Shown here one piece after another: positions 1-9,515 of a DNA stretch of 64,000 bases; positions within the stretch are counted from its first letter, which is position 1; the number at the start of each line of letters is the position of its first letter. Source of the stretch: Maribacter polysaccharolyticus (GTDB lineage Bacteria > Bacteroidota > Bacteroidia > Flavobacteriales > Flavobacteriaceae); assembly GCF_028882255.1 (NCBI RefSeq), contig NZ_JARBUY010000001.1, forward strand, positions 1,332,344 through 1,396,343, read 5' to 3'. The position numbers and the translations under genes are program-made. Below the pieces are notes generated by a model, which did not search any database, had not been told where the DNA came from, and saw only the letters and a program-made list of their open reading frames with translations.

Positions 1-231
1 CAATATGGCAGCTTTACTCTTGCTAAGACTGTTAACGGGTATGAACCCGATAGAATTACAGAGGCAGAAATACCAGACACCATAGAATTTAGAATTGTCC
101 TTATTGAGGCTTCAAATACAACTTCTAGTAAATCGATCCGTCCAGACATACTAAACGAATTGAAGTCGGCTGAAGTAGATATCAACGATTATTATGCAGT
201 CTGTGACTATTATGGAATTTGTAAGAATTAA
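1..231 (+). CDS. 3' end of an unrecognised gene (partial)
   Basis: Frame 1 is open from the first base to a TAA at 229-231, giving the last 76 residues of a protein whose start lies outside the window. The piece is polar, with a Thr/Ser-rich middle and a C-terminus that carries two Cys residues six apart (AVCDYYGICKN). I do not recognise a family. It lies on the same strand as the secreted-protein cassette that follows, about 80 bases before the first leucine-rich-repeat lipoprotein, so it may be an earlier member of the same gene set. The paired C-terminal Cys recalls the Cys-containing tails of the next two proteins, but this is only an impression. Confidence 0.6.
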   Translation, partial: QYGSFTLAKTVNGYEPDRITEAEIPDTIEFRIVLIEASNTTSSKSIRPDILNELKSAEVDINDYYAVCDYYGICKN

Positions 232-310
232 ACTTAATGGCTTATTGGAATACTACGTACGATACTCCAATTGTCCTAGGAAGCCTTCTCTTGACTCAAA
301 ATTAAATCAT

Positions 311-2032
311 ATGGAAACAATAAAAACACTTTGGAAGAGCACCTACAAAATCCACCTCATCATTTACTTATTATTGGCCGTCGTGGTTACCCGGTGTAGC
401 AAAGATGATACTAAGGAGCCTGTTGTCATAGCAACCCCAGAAGAAGAACCAGAACTAAGCGATGCCAAAGAGATCACCAGTTTTGTGTTTTTACTTACCA
501 ATAACCCCATTGACATTAATGTAGTGGCAAACATAGATGAAGACAATAAGACCGTTACGGCCGCCATGCCCCCAGATACGGACATTACAGGGCTATTGCC
601 GGAAGTGAAAATATCTGAACTTTCAACTATTGACCATGATACAGCCCAAGACTTTACAGAGCCGATAGAGTATACCGTAACCGCAGAAGATGGTAGTACC
701 ACGGTTTATACCGTAACTATAACTAACCTGTTGACCCAACGGCAAATTTTACAGGCTATTCTAGATGCTAATCCGGGAAACATTCTCACTTGGAATCTAA
801 ATACAATCGAGAATTTAGGAGACTTAGACGGTGTAACGTTAAATACAGAAGGTGAAATTATTGAATTAAATATAGAATATGGGACTATTTCCACACTTCC
901 TAAAGAAATAGGGCAATTAACAAGCTTGGAATCTCTAAATCTAGCTCGCAACCAACTTGCAGCAATTCCTGCAGAGATAAAGCAATTGGTTCATTTGGAA
1001 TTTTTAAACGCAAGTAATAACGAACTTATGGTAATTCCTTCAGAAATAGGACAATTGACCAGTCTAATAGAATTAAACTTATTTGGATGTTATATTTCTC
1101 AAATACCCCCAGAAATTGGGCAATTGAAAAATTTAGAAAAATTGCATTTACACTGGAATAATATTACTTCGCTTCCTCCAGAAATAGGACAATTAACCAA
1201 TTTGGAACTATTAAGGTTAGATGATAACGAACTTACTGAAATACCCCCAGAAATAGGACGCTTGTCAAATTTAAAAATGTTACTGATAGGAAGTAACGAT
1301 TATACTGAATTACCTTCGGAAATAGGACAATTAACTAAATTAACAAGATTATCTTCAACCAATGGCCCACTAACTCACCTACCACCAGAAATAGGACAAT
1401 TAAGAAATTTAACAGAATTGGAGGTTTATAATACCCAACTTACTTCCTTACCTCCAGAAATAGGCTTTCTTCGTCAATTAGAAAGGATAGAATTATTCCA
1501 AATAAATAATATATCTGTATTACCTGAGTCAATCTCTTATTTAGTCGAATTGCGAGATCTGATTGTTTTATCAGATGATATGATTACTTACGAAACTACT
1601 TCACAAAAAGATGCTCTTATTAGTATATATAGTGCCAACCCCGGTAACACCTTAGGTTGGGGAGTAGATAACTATCCTGAAGTTTCATTTGATGACAATG
1701 GCAACCCTAAGGCCATTACTATGAATAATAGAAACTTAACTAGAATACCAGGAAATATTTCGTCTTTATCAAGTTTAGAAAGCTTTAATGTAAATAGCAA
1801 TAATCTGACAAGCTTACCATCTACGTTGGGCGATATAAATACATTAAGTGTAATAACAGCGGCGAGTAACAATCTAAGTACTGTCCCGTCAGAATTAGGG
1901 CAACTAAACAATTTAGCCCTATTGAGTTTGACCAACAACCCTATAAGTAGTATACCCCAAGAAGTATGTGAACTGCAAACAAATAGCGTCCCACTTACCC
2001 TACTTACAGATCCCGGTAAGGGTTGTGACTAA
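311..2032 (+). CDS. Leucine-rich-repeat lipoprotein, copy 1
   Basis: Predicted surface lipoprotein of 573 residues. The ATG at 311 is preferred because it is followed at once by a basic-hydrophobic signal ending at Cys29 (VVTRC-SKDD, a Bacteroidota-type export signal); an upstream in-frame ATG at 194 would lie inside the preceding gene. Residues about 50-140 form a beta-sandwich domain of the kind ending in YTVTAEDGST (DUF5018-like). Residues about 144-165 are a cap (ILQAILDANPGN), followed by about ten 23-residue leucine-rich repeats of the LPPEIGQLxNLxxL type. At about 433-455 a second cap (ALISIYSANPGNTLGW) opens a second block of about four repeats ending in VCELQ and a C-terminal GCD, probably a disulfide. 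The repeats suggest protein binding; the ligand is unknown. It is 42 bases upstream of a close paralogue. Confidence 0.88.
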   Translation: METIKTLWKSTYKIHLIIYLLLAVVVTRCSKDDTKEPVVIATPEEEPELSDAKEITSFVFLLTNNPIDINVVANIDEDNKTVTAAMPPDTDITGLLPEVKISELSTIDHDTAQDFTEPIEYTVTAEDGSTTVYTVTITNLLTQRQILQAILDANPGNILTWNLNTIENLGDLDGVTLNTEGEIIELNIEYGTISTLPKEIGQLTSLESLNLARNQLAAIPAEIKQLVHLEFLNASNNELMVIPSEIGQLTSLIELNLFGCYISQIPPEIGQLKNLEKLHLHWNNITSLPPEIGQLTNLELLRLDDNELTEIPPEIGRLSNLKMLLIGSNDYTELPSEIGQLTKLTRLSSTNGPLTHLPPEIGQLRNLTELEVYNTQLTSLPPEIGFLRQLERIELFQINNISVLPESISYLVELRDLIVLSDDMITYETTSQKDALISIYSANPGNTLGWGVDNYPEVSFDDNGNPKAITMNNRNLTRIPGNISSLSSLESFNVNSNNLTSLPSTLGDINTLSVITAASNNLSTVPSELGQLNNLALLSLTNNPISSIPQEVCELQTNSVPLTLLTDPGKGCD

Positions 2033-2074
2033 ATACCTTTTTATCAAATTAAAAAACGCTTTAAACATATAGTT

Positions 2075-3778
2075 ATGAAAACACGTACAACCCTTTATAA
2101 AAACATCTTTCCGATAAAGCTAATTGCCGTGCTCCTTTTAGTAACAAACACCATAGGATGTAGCAAAGATGATGACTCAGCCTCTAAGGAAATCACAAAA
2201 AGTAGCGAAAAGCAAATCACCAGTTTTGTTTTTCGATCAACCGTCACCTTTTTCCAAACCGATCTGGTGGCAACCATAGATGAAGAGAATAAAACGATCG
2301 ATGTCACCGTACCACCAGATGCGGACGTTTCAAACCTGTTACCCGAAATTATGATATCAGAGGCAGCCACTATAGATAAAACCACAGCCCAAAACTTTAC
2401 CCAGCCTGTTATGTACATGGTTACCGCCGAAGATGGGTCTACGGCCACATATACGATAACTGTTCATTTCCCATTAACACAACGTCAGGTTTTACAGGCC
2501 ATTTTAGATTTTAACCCCGGCAATACCATAACTTGGGATTTACAAAACACCAATGATTTAAATGATCTTGATGGCGTAGTTACAAATACAGAAGACAAAA
2601 TCACTCGTTTAAGCCTTGGAGAATTAGGCATAACTGCTTTACCCAAAGAAATTGGCCAATTAACCGATTTAACCTATTTATACCTTGGGGAATCCGAACT
2701 CAGGGAATTATCAAGTGAAATAGGGCAATTAACCAACTTGGAAGAATTGCATCTACATGATAACTTTCTTACCTCCTTACCCAAGGAAATTGGCAATTTA
2801 GCTTCTTTATTGTTTTTAGGTCTTGATGGAAACTCGCTGACAACATTACCTGATGAAATCAACAAGTTAAAAAACCTGGAAAAACTTTATTTAGGGGCCA
2901 ACCAGCTCACCGCTATACCAGCAAATATTAGTGAAATGGTAAATCTTACACAACTTATCCTATCCAGCAACCTATTAACCGAATTACCTATTGAACTATG
3001 TTCATTGGTGAATTTGACCATATTGGATTTGAGTATCAACGATATCATATCGGTGCCCCAAGAAATAGGGCAGCTGGTTCATTTAGAAAGGTTATTCTTG
3101 GCTGGAAATGAACTTACTACGATCCCAAAGGAATTGGGGAAATTGGTAAATCTTGAAATTCTGTCATTAAACAATAATCAACTTACTTCCGTTCCTCCTG
3201 AAATAGGGTTTCTCATAAACTTAAAGACATTGCGCTTATCCGAGAACAACATAACTACTTTACCATTATCGGTTTATTATATTAAGAATTTTCATAATCC
3301 TACAATGACCATCACCCATGATCTGGTCCAATTGGGAAATGACACACCAATAGACGCGCTCATTGGAATTTACACTGCTAACCCCGAAAATACCTTGGGT
3401 TGGAGCGTGGACCACTATCCTGAGGTTACATTTCATGACAATGGTAACCCTAAAACCATTACCATGAACAATAAAAACCTGACAAGAATACCTGAAAACA
3501 TCAACCGTATTAATTCCTTAGAGACTTTAAATGCAAACAACAATAATCTAGAAAGCCTACCCTCATCCCTTGGAAGTATAGAAACTTTAGCCGTTTTGAC
3601 TTTGGCCAGTAACCAACTTAATACAGTTCCGCCGGAGTTAGGACAGCTAAACAATTTAGCCTTACTGAGTATAACCAACAACCCTATAAGTAGCATACCC
3701 CAAGAGGTTTGTGATCTGCAAATATCGAACGGAGGCATACTTACCATCTTAACTGATTCTGGTGAAGGTTGTGATTAA
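2075..3778 (+). CDS. Leucine-rich-repeat lipoprotein, copy 2
   Basis: Paralogue (567 residues) of the preceding gene with the same order of parts: signal with lipobox Cys29 followed by SKDDD, a beta-sandwich domain ending in VTAEDGSTATYTITV, a cap with ILDFNPGN, a first block of leucine-rich repeats with the LPKEIGQLxxLxxL pattern, a second cap (ALIGIYTANPENTLGW), a short second repeat block, and a C-terminal VCDLQ...GCD. The last 130 residues are the most conserved between the two copies, while the individual repeats of the first block differ. This points to an old tandem duplication followed by change in the presumed binding face. It was probably co-transcribed with its neighbours; no terminator is seen in the 60 bases after it. 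Confidence 0.88.
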   Translation: MKTRTTLYKNIFPIKLIAVLLLVTNTIGCSKDDDSASKEITKSSEKQITSFVFRSTVTFFQTDLVATIDEENKTIDVTVPPDADVSNLLPEIMISEAATIDKTTAQNFTQPVMYMVTAEDGSTATYTITVHFPLTQRQVLQAILDFNPGNTITWDLQNTNDLNDLDGVVTNTEDKITRLSLGELGITALPKEIGQLTDLTYLYLGESELRELSSEIGQLTNLEELHLHDNFLTSLPKEIGNLASLLFLGLDGNSLTTLPDEINKLKNLEKLYLGANQLTAIPANISEMVNLTQLILSSNLLTELPIELCSLVNLTILDLSINDIISVPQEIGQLVHLERLFLAGNELTTIPKELGKLVNLEILSLNNNQLTSVPPEIGFLINLKTLRLSENNITTLPLSVYYIKNFHNPTMTITHDLVQLGNDTPIDALIGIYTANPENTLGWSVDHYPEVTFHDNGNPKTITMNNKNLTRIPENINRINSLETLNANNNNLESLPSSLGSIETLAVLTLASNQLNTVPPELGQLNNLALLSITNNPISSIPQEVCDLQISNGGILTILTDSGEGCD

Positions 3779-3838
3779 ATGAAGGGACAGAATGATCTTT
3801 AAAACAATACTATTTCAAAATCATATAAATCAAAAATC

Positions 3839-4465
3839 ATGTATACGGATATCACAGAAGGGCGTAAAAGAAATTTCATTTACTTAATTATATGTCTTTT
3901 GATATCCGTTTATCTTTCCCCTATACTCGCCCAAGATACACGCGATCATCGACCAAATAAAAAAGCCTTTGCCAGTCAAGTATTCTATTTTGATGAAGCT
4001 GATGCCATTTTTGGTAAAAGAACTGAGGTTAAAAAAGCATACCCCACATTTAAATATACGGGTAAGGTACCTACAATCAGGGTAACCCAAGCATTGAAGG
4101 ACGGGGTGAATTCGATTTATGGATTGAAGTCTGGCCACACCTTATATGCCATTGTACAAAAAGGAAAGATAATTCGATTTGAAGGGGCCAATGACGGGTC
4201 CTCCAATACATTACTTTTTTCAGAAACTGACAAAAACAAATCTTGCTTTACTTGTACAGAACTCTGTTTTAATACGGCAGATGGCAGCGTACAAGATTGC
4301 TGGACGATTTGCGAAACGGTTGATTGTTCAAAAGATTACAATGCCCAAAAACAAGGACAATCGGCACCAACACCAAAATCACCCCCATTACCAGTAGGAC
4401 CCATTCCCATACCCTATCCAAATAGCTCAAAGTTGGATAGCACGAACCGGTTTAACCCCAATTAA
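3839..4465 (+). CDS. Secreted Cys-rich protein with RDHR leader motif
   Basis: Exported protein of 208 residues, family not recognised. A hydrophobic signal (about 12-32) ends in PILAQ, and the mature protein would begin near Q32-DTRDHR; RDHR is at 35-38. The same motif sits in the same place in three further proteins of this cassette. The middle is mixed alpha/beta. The C-terminal third holds six Cys in the pattern C-x2-C-x3-C-x10-C-x3-C-x4-C, followed by a Pro-rich tail (SPPLPVGPIPIPYP). Six closely spaced Cys in an exported protein suggest a disulfide-knotted module. Function is unknown. Secretion and the motif are read from sequence; a role as a small matrix or binding protein is inference. 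Confidence 0.78.
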   Translation: MYTDITEGRKRNFIYLIICLLISVYLSPILAQDTRDHRPNKKAFASQVFYFDEADAIFGKRTEVKKAYPTFKYTGKVPTIRVTQALKDGVNSIYGLKSGHTLYAIVQKGKIIRFEGANDGSSNTLLFSETDKNKSCFTCTELCFNTADGSVQDCWTICETVDCSKDYNAQKQGQSAPTPKSPPLPVGPIPIPYPNSSKLDSTNRFNPN

Positions 4466-4546
4466 ATACGTGTAGGTCAAATACCTGCATTTTGATAAGG
4501 GGACTTTATTAAAATCTTAGAACAAATAAATTTAAAGTCAAATATC

Positions 4547-6151
4547 ATGAAGACAGCAACGATATTGAAGTTTATAAAGAACCCGATTTACCCATTTATC
4601 GTGTTTTTTACAACGGTTTGCATTTGGCCCGTTCAGGCGCAAACCGTTCGCGACCATAGAAATAAACCAAAAAAAACGGTGGTACGTGACCATAAAAACC
4701 AAACCACCTTTAAACCCTTAAACCATTATTGGAATGGTAGTAGAAAGGACAACCAGCTTACTGCAACAATCGAAGGTAAGAATGGGGCATTAGGCGCGGA
4801 CTATCGTTTTGTGCGACAAGATGGATATGTCTTGGAAAAAGCTTCTAGCATAGAAGGTCAAGCAGTACCCCTCTATTTGTACTACAGCGATGCACGAAAA
4901 GACAATTTTACAACTGCTACAACTGAAGGAATCAGGGCTGCTAAAGCGGCGGGATATAAAAAAGTAAGAGTCCAAGGTTATATTCTAAAAAATGTAAAAC
5001 CAAAATATCAACATTTATACAAGCCGCTTTGGTTGTATTACCATGACACACGAAAGGACAATTTCACAATTGCTACAGCAGAGGGGAGGAGCGTAGCAGA
5101 AGCAGACGGTTATAGAAAGGTACGAATTGAAGGTTATATTTTAAACGCTTTAGACAATAACCATCAAATAGAACTCACAACAGTACTAAGTGCAAGGTAC
5201 TTGAACAATTATCCAAGCGACCGAGGAAATGGTTGGAGTGACAAACTACAAGGTGTTGGCCATAACGATGCCAATTGGTTTTTTACGCAAAAGAAGCGGT
5301 TGTGGAAGTTTCCTATATCACACGACCTGAACAAACATATTAGTCGAAGTAATTTGCCCTCTGGAGTCAAAACCGTATCAATTCCAAATGTATTGAGTAG
5401 TAAAGGCTACAACCATTTTGGTGATCTGGTCGAATATAAGGGCTTTTTGTTTATCCCTTTGGAAGCTGAGCACAATAGCTATGGAAAAGTAGTTAGTTAT
5501 GTAGGTATTGAAGTAGACAGTCCTAAGAACGGAAAGAACCCATTAATTGCAGTATTTAGAGCCTCTGATTTATCTTATGTTGGTTCGGGTGCTTTACCAG
5601 CCCAGACCAAAGCTGGTTGGTGCGCTATTCACCCTCAAAATGGCATGTTGTATACGTCTAACAATAGTATGAATATCGACAATAAATTACTGGTCTATAC
5701 CATGGACTTAGAAGCTTTGAAAGAGAATAGGAAATGGCTAAAGTATAGTGGTTCTAAAGATTTGTTGGATGAGAATGGAAACATTATTACCATAAAAGAA
5801 TACATGCAGGGTGGGGAATTTTCAGATGACGGTAAATTTCTGTTCATCATAAATGGTAAAGGCACTGATTTCAATAAAAAAGATGGGGGTATATGGGTTT
5901 TCAATTTTAAAACTAGAAGAAAGGCACTAAAATCTGAAACCAGTGGAATTTTTAAATATGAATTTAATCCAGGTTATAATATGGAAGAACCGGAAGGTCT
6001 TACCTACTGGGATTTAGACAACTTAAACGCGCCAGGAATCAAGGGGAAGCTTCATGCTATCTTATTGAACAGCGATGCCACGAGTAGCGATGAATTTTGG
6101 TTTAAACATTATGATCTTAAATCAGTTAGAGTCTCTTTATATGGGAATTGA
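4547..6151 (+). CDS. Secreted RDHR-motif protein: triple repeat plus propeller-like domain
   Basis: Exported protein of 534 residues. The signal peptide ends WPVQAQ; RDHR follows at 35-38 and a second copy, RDHK, at 47-50. Residues about 57-198 are three tandem repeats of about 46 residues with the core YY-x-x-x-RKDNFTxAT-x-EG and ending GYRKVRIEGYIL, resembling the DUF5648 type repeat. Nearly the same triple block is found at the C-terminus of the astacin-like protease at 9516-11342. From about 215 to the end, the spacing of short beta-rich segments (WCAIHPQNGMLYTSN, FSDDGKFLFII, EPEGLTYWD) suggests a beta-propeller of the YncE or glutamine-cyclotransferase class. A binding or sensing role in the envelope or outside the cell is inferred. 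No enzyme motif is obvious. Confidence 0.82.
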   Translation: MKTATILKFIKNPIYPFIVFFTTVCIWPVQAQTVRDHRNKPKKTVVRDHKNQTTFKPLNHYWNGSRKDNQLTATIEGKNGALGADYRFVRQDGYVLEKASSIEGQAVPLYLYYSDARKDNFTTATTEGIRAAKAAGYKKVRVQGYILKNVKPKYQHLYKPLWLYYHDTRKDNFTIATAEGRSVAEADGYRKVRIEGYILNALDNNHQIELTTVLSARYLNNYPSDRGNGWSDKLQGVGHNDANWFFTQKKRLWKFPISHDLNKHISRSNLPSGVKTVSIPNVLSSKGYNHFGDLVEYKGFLFIPLEAEHNSYGKVVSYVGIEVDSPKNGKNPLIAVFRASDLSYVGSGALPAQTKAGWCAIHPQNGMLYTSNNSMNIDNKLLVYTMDLEALKENRKWLKYSGSKDLLDENGNIITIKEYMQGGEFSDDGKFLFIINGKGTDFNKKDGGIWVFNFKTRRKALKSETSGIFKYEFNPGYNMEEPEGLTYWDLDNLNAPGIKGKLHAILLNSDATSSDEFWFKHYDLKSVRVSLYGN

Positions 6152-6185
6152 AGGCAAGAATAAAATAATTCTAAAAATTAAAGTT

Positions 6186-7814
6186 ATGATACTAAAAACA
6201 AAATTAAAAAGAAACCTGATTTGCCTGATAATAGGCCTTTTTGTAACAGTCTATGTTTCGCCACTGCAAGCTCAAATTGTACGTGACCATAGAACAAAAA
6301 AAACAAGCGACCCTTTTACAAGGTTAAAGACCGAAGCAAAAAAAACGGCAGTACAGAAATCTAAAATGACCTCGGTTCAGATAACCGTAAACAATCCTAA
6401 TTGGAAAGGAACGTCAAAGACTAAAATTGAATTCGTACCATTTAAACTTGAAGATAAAAACGGAAATCCTATTCCGCCAAATAAGAGGGTTTCATTAAAA
6501 GATGGTAGAGTAATCACGGCACAACAGTATTTGAATGAAACCAATGCACTCGAAAAAAAACTAAATAGCCAAGGTTATAGTTTAAGGAACAATGGTGAAA
6601 AGGTTGTTTCTAGAACTGTCACAAATAAAAAATTTTTAGATGGGAGAAGAGCTTTGGCACCGAAATCCATAGGTGCTTTTAAAAAAGAAGCAGAAGTTAA
6701 AAAATTCATGAGTTTAGAACAAAGGGTTAAAGTGGTTGGGGCATCGCCAAACGGTAGGTCCCCGATGATCATGCTAAAGCCATATAGTAGCTATACACAA
6801 AGAGAGCGGGAAAAGATAAATATGTATAATTTTTCTAAAAGAGCAGGAACTGTCATAGCACAAAAAACAACAAAACAGCGACCTTTTAAGGACCTGAGGC
6901 CAAAAAAAATAGGCAACCTTTCAAAACTCTATGAATTCAATAAAACGAACAGTAAAAATTGGGGGTTTGGAAATCCAGATACATTTCAAGCAAGTCTAGA
7001 AGGATCTATTACCCGTTTTGTAAAAATTTACCCTTTTGACCCACAAAATACCGACAATAACAAGTCGGAGTTTAAAGTAAAAGCAACAAGCAAAGCAACA
7101 GGCTCACTTTTAGGAAAATCCATAGATGTTCTTAATGCGAGTTGTCAATTTTACGCACCTTCCAATGTGTCCAAAAAAATGAGTGCGACAATTTCGGTAA
7201 AAGCATTGGAAATGAACCTTTTTCCTCCAAAATCAACCACTTTTTCACAGCAAGAATCATTTTCTAAAACCTATGGTAGATCTTTTGATAAATCTTTTCC
7301 TTTACAGGTGCCAATTTTGCCAGGAATAGATTTTGTAGGCCTTATTGGTGTAAAAGGGGAAGTAGGATTTGAATATGAAGCAAAAATTGAAAGAACGGTA
7401 GCCTCCGTTCATGCCAAGCCTTTAATTGATCTAAAAGTCTACGGCGAAGGCGGTCTTAATCTTATAGGGGTCTTCGAAGGCGGTGTTGAGGCAGAATTAA
7501 CCTTTATCAAAGGTGAATTGGACTTAAATGCATTCGCAGGCATATTCAGTCAAAATTCTGAAAATATCGTGGTTGGCATCAATCATTATTTTGGATACGA
7601 CATTGAAATCTTAAGTGGTTCAATAAGTGCCTATGGTGAAGCCTGCTCCCCCATAGATATCCCCTTTATTGATGATTGTTATCGGAAAGAACATGAATTG
7701 TTCGAATGGAGTGGCTTTATGGATTCCGGAACCATAACTGAAGGTGGATTCGAACCTTTTACATTGAAAAACATCGCAAGATATGATGAAACCCCAGTGT
7801 TCACCCAAGATTAG
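6186..7814 (+). CDS. Secreted RDHR-motif beta-rich protein
   Basis: Exported protein of 542 residues; family not recognised. An open frame reaches back to 6075, but the ATG at 6186 gives a normal signal peptide (basic N-terminus, hydrophobic core, ending PLQAQ) and avoids a 77-base overlap with the previous gene. RDHR is at 33-36, directly after the cleavage site. The N-terminal half is very Lys-rich. The C-terminal half (about 310-500) alternates Gly and hydrophobic residues (GLIGVKGEVGFEYEAK, GGVEAELTFIKGELDLNA), which predicts long amphipathic beta-strands, and two Cys near the end could pair. It is 6 bases upstream of the HEAT-like lipoprotein, so the two are probably translated together. 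A lipid-binding or barrel-like fold is possible but is inference. Confidence 0.78.
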   Translation: MILKTKLKRNLICLIIGLFVTVYVSPLQAQIVRDHRTKKTSDPFTRLKTEAKKTAVQKSKMTSVQITVNNPNWKGTSKTKIEFVPFKLEDKNGNPIPPNKRVSLKDGRVITAQQYLNETNALEKKLNSQGYSLRNNGEKVVSRTVTNKKFLDGRRALAPKSIGAFKKEAEVKKFMSLEQRVKVVGASPNGRSPMIMLKPYSSYTQREREKINMYNFSKRAGTVIAQKTTKQRPFKDLRPKKIGNLSKLYEFNKTNSKNWGFGNPDTFQASLEGSITRFVKIYPFDPQNTDNNKSEFKVKATSKATGSLLGKSIDVLNASCQFYAPSNVSKKMSATISVKALEMNLFPPKSTTFSQQESFSKTYGRSFDKSFPLQVPILPGIDFVGLIGVKGEVGFEYEAKIERTVASVHAKPLIDLKVYGEGGLNLIGVFEGGVEAELTFIKGELDLNAFAGIFSQNSENIVVGINHYFGYDIEILSGSISAYGEACSPIDIPFIDDCYRKEHELFEWSGFMDSGTITEGGFEPFTLKNIARYDETPVFTQD

Positions 7815-7820
7815 GAAATA

Positions 7821-9476
7821 ATGAAAATCATCGGAAATTTAGGTACCCTACTTCTTTTATGTTCCTTTATTCATGGATGTATCGGGAGTAGAAGTACCCT
7901 TGGTCCAAACCGATCCCATTATACCTACAGTGCGGAAAATTTCGGGTATAGCGATATAAAAAAACTTTATAATCCTGATTCCGTAATTGCTGCCAATGAC
8001 TTTTTCGATAGTGAATCATTACAGTATTTGGAAATGACCCTTCAGAGCGATTTAGAAAAAACAATGCTGATAAAAACTAAGGACAGTATGTTGATCTGTT
8101 ATCAATTACAAAACCCGATACTGAATTTAAAGAACGAAGGAATTTCAATTGATCTACATCCGATTCTTCAAGAGTTGATAAAACCGGTATTTGTATATAC
8201 CGATACTTATGGAAAAATAGGAACTATACGATTTGATTCTCAATTGTCTGAAATAACAACGGGAATATACAAAGACATACTTAGTAGAATGCAATTTGTA
8301 AGGCCCATGGAAAATGCTAAAGATTGGCGAACGACCGAAGAGAATACCCAAGGGACCTATATTGCCGAATACCAAAGCGTGGATTCCCATAATTCCAATC
8401 CAATCTACAAAAAGAATGTGCTTATTTATCTAGCCTACAAATCGGAAAATGAAAATCAAAAAATAAACACGGATAGCAATACCATTATAGAAACTGATGC
8501 TACCGGGGCAATCAAGAAAATAAATATTTCCGAAGCCCAAATCGTGGTACGGGACAATGACACTTTGAGTGTACAAGGGGCTAAAGTGTCGGTCTTTATG
8601 CTTTTTGAAAAGCAAATGGAAAATATTGACATTTCACCTCTCTTAACGCTGGAAAAATCTTCTGCCTATAATCAGAAAACAACATTGAGTGAGGCTACCT
8701 CACTAGGGGAGATCAGAAGAACGGCCTATAAAGGAACTTTAGGTTCGGATAATTGGGAGGCCTTAATTCAAAAACTGTCAAAAGTAAATACCTTGAACGA
8801 AGCTTTGAAAGAAGATTTGATTTTAAAGTTTAGGGCTCTATTTTATCTGCAGCCGGAGTATTGCAGTAAGGCTGTTTCTTTCCTCGATAATCAATTAGCC
8901 ACCTCTAGTGAATTTGTCATATTAAGCAAAGCCTTAACCATTACCGAAACCCCTAGTGCCACAAATGCCTTGGCGTTGCTTATAGATAAGAACAAAAGTA
9001 ACGAAGACCTAGTGGGGGCATTGATTCCCGTACTGACCACCACAAAGTACCCTACAGGCAAAGCCATTGAAGTTTTAAAGAAAATAGCCTTTAAGGAAGA
9101 TGAATCCCTAGGATATTTTACAAAATCAACAGCACAACTCGCCTTAGGTGGTATGGCCAAACATCTAAGGCCTTCCGATAGTTTAGGATCCCAGGCACTG
9201 ACAAATTATCTTATTGAAAAAATGAAAACCGAAAAAGATACGATGCAGCATCTAATGGTATTGGGCAATACAGGATCTCCTGCAATCTTCCCATATATAA
9301 AATCTTTATTGGAAGACAAACATCCGTCAGAGGAAATAAAACTTGAAGCCGTTTCCACCTTGGGGCCCATAGATGACATGGAAGTATCCGTTTACTTAAA
9401 AAAATTGTTGCAGCATGCGAATGTGGCTATACAAAATAAGGCTAAGGAAGTTCTTGATTTTAAGATGGACAATTAG
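7821..9476 (+). CDS. HEAT-repeat lipoprotein, vitellogenin-N-like layout
   Basis: Predicted lipoprotein of 551 residues with lipobox FIHGC (Cys20). Residues about 60-280 are beta-rich; residues about 300-551 are alpha-helical repeats, the last ones reading LMVLGNTGSPAIFPYIKSLL and KLEAVSTLG in classic HEAT rhythm. A beta-sheet domain followed by a helical horseshoe containing LGNTGSP is the layout of the vitellogenin/lipophorin N-terminal lipid-transfer module. This likeness is by eye and needs a profile search. The start ATG is 6 bases after the preceding stop, which suggests the beta-rich protein and this lipoprotein act together. Otherwise it should be called a HEAT-repeat lipoprotein of unknown function. 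Confidence 0.78.
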   Translation: MKIIGNLGTLLLLCSFIHGCIGSRSTLGPNRSHYTYSAENFGYSDIKKLYNPDSVIAANDFFDSESLQYLEMTLQSDLEKTMLIKTKDSMLICYQLQNPILNLKNEGISIDLHPILQELIKPVFVYTDTYGKIGTIRFDSQLSEITTGIYKDILSRMQFVRPMENAKDWRTTEENTQGTYIAEYQSVDSHNSNPIYKKNVLIYLAYKSENENQKINTDSNTIIETDATGAIKKINISEAQIVVRDNDTLSVQGAKVSVFMLFEKQMENIDISPLLTLEKSSAYNQKTTLSEATSLGEIRRTAYKGTLGSDNWEALIQKLSKVNTLNEALKEDLILKFRALFYLQPEYCSKAVSFLDNQLATSSEFVILSKALTITETPSATNALALLIDKNKSNEDLVGALIPVLTTTKYPTGKAIEVLKKIAFKEDESLGYFTKSTAQLALGGMAKHLRPSDSLGSQALTNYLIEKMKTEKDTMQHLMVLGNTGSPAIFPYIKSLLEDKHPSEEIKLEAVSTLGPIDDMEVSVYLKKLLQHANVAIQNKAKEVLDFKMDN

Positions 9477-9515
9477 GAATAAGCACATAGAACAGTAACA
9501 CTAAAACCAAAAGCC

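Noticed and set aside
194-310. An N-terminal extension of the first LRR lipoprotein from ATG 194
   Set aside because: It would overlap the end of the preceding gene and would bury the signal peptide 40 residues inside the protein.
890-1500. Regularly spaced DNA repeats that could be mistaken for a CRISPR array
   Set aside because: The 69-base period comes from 23-residue leucine-rich repeats in one open frame.
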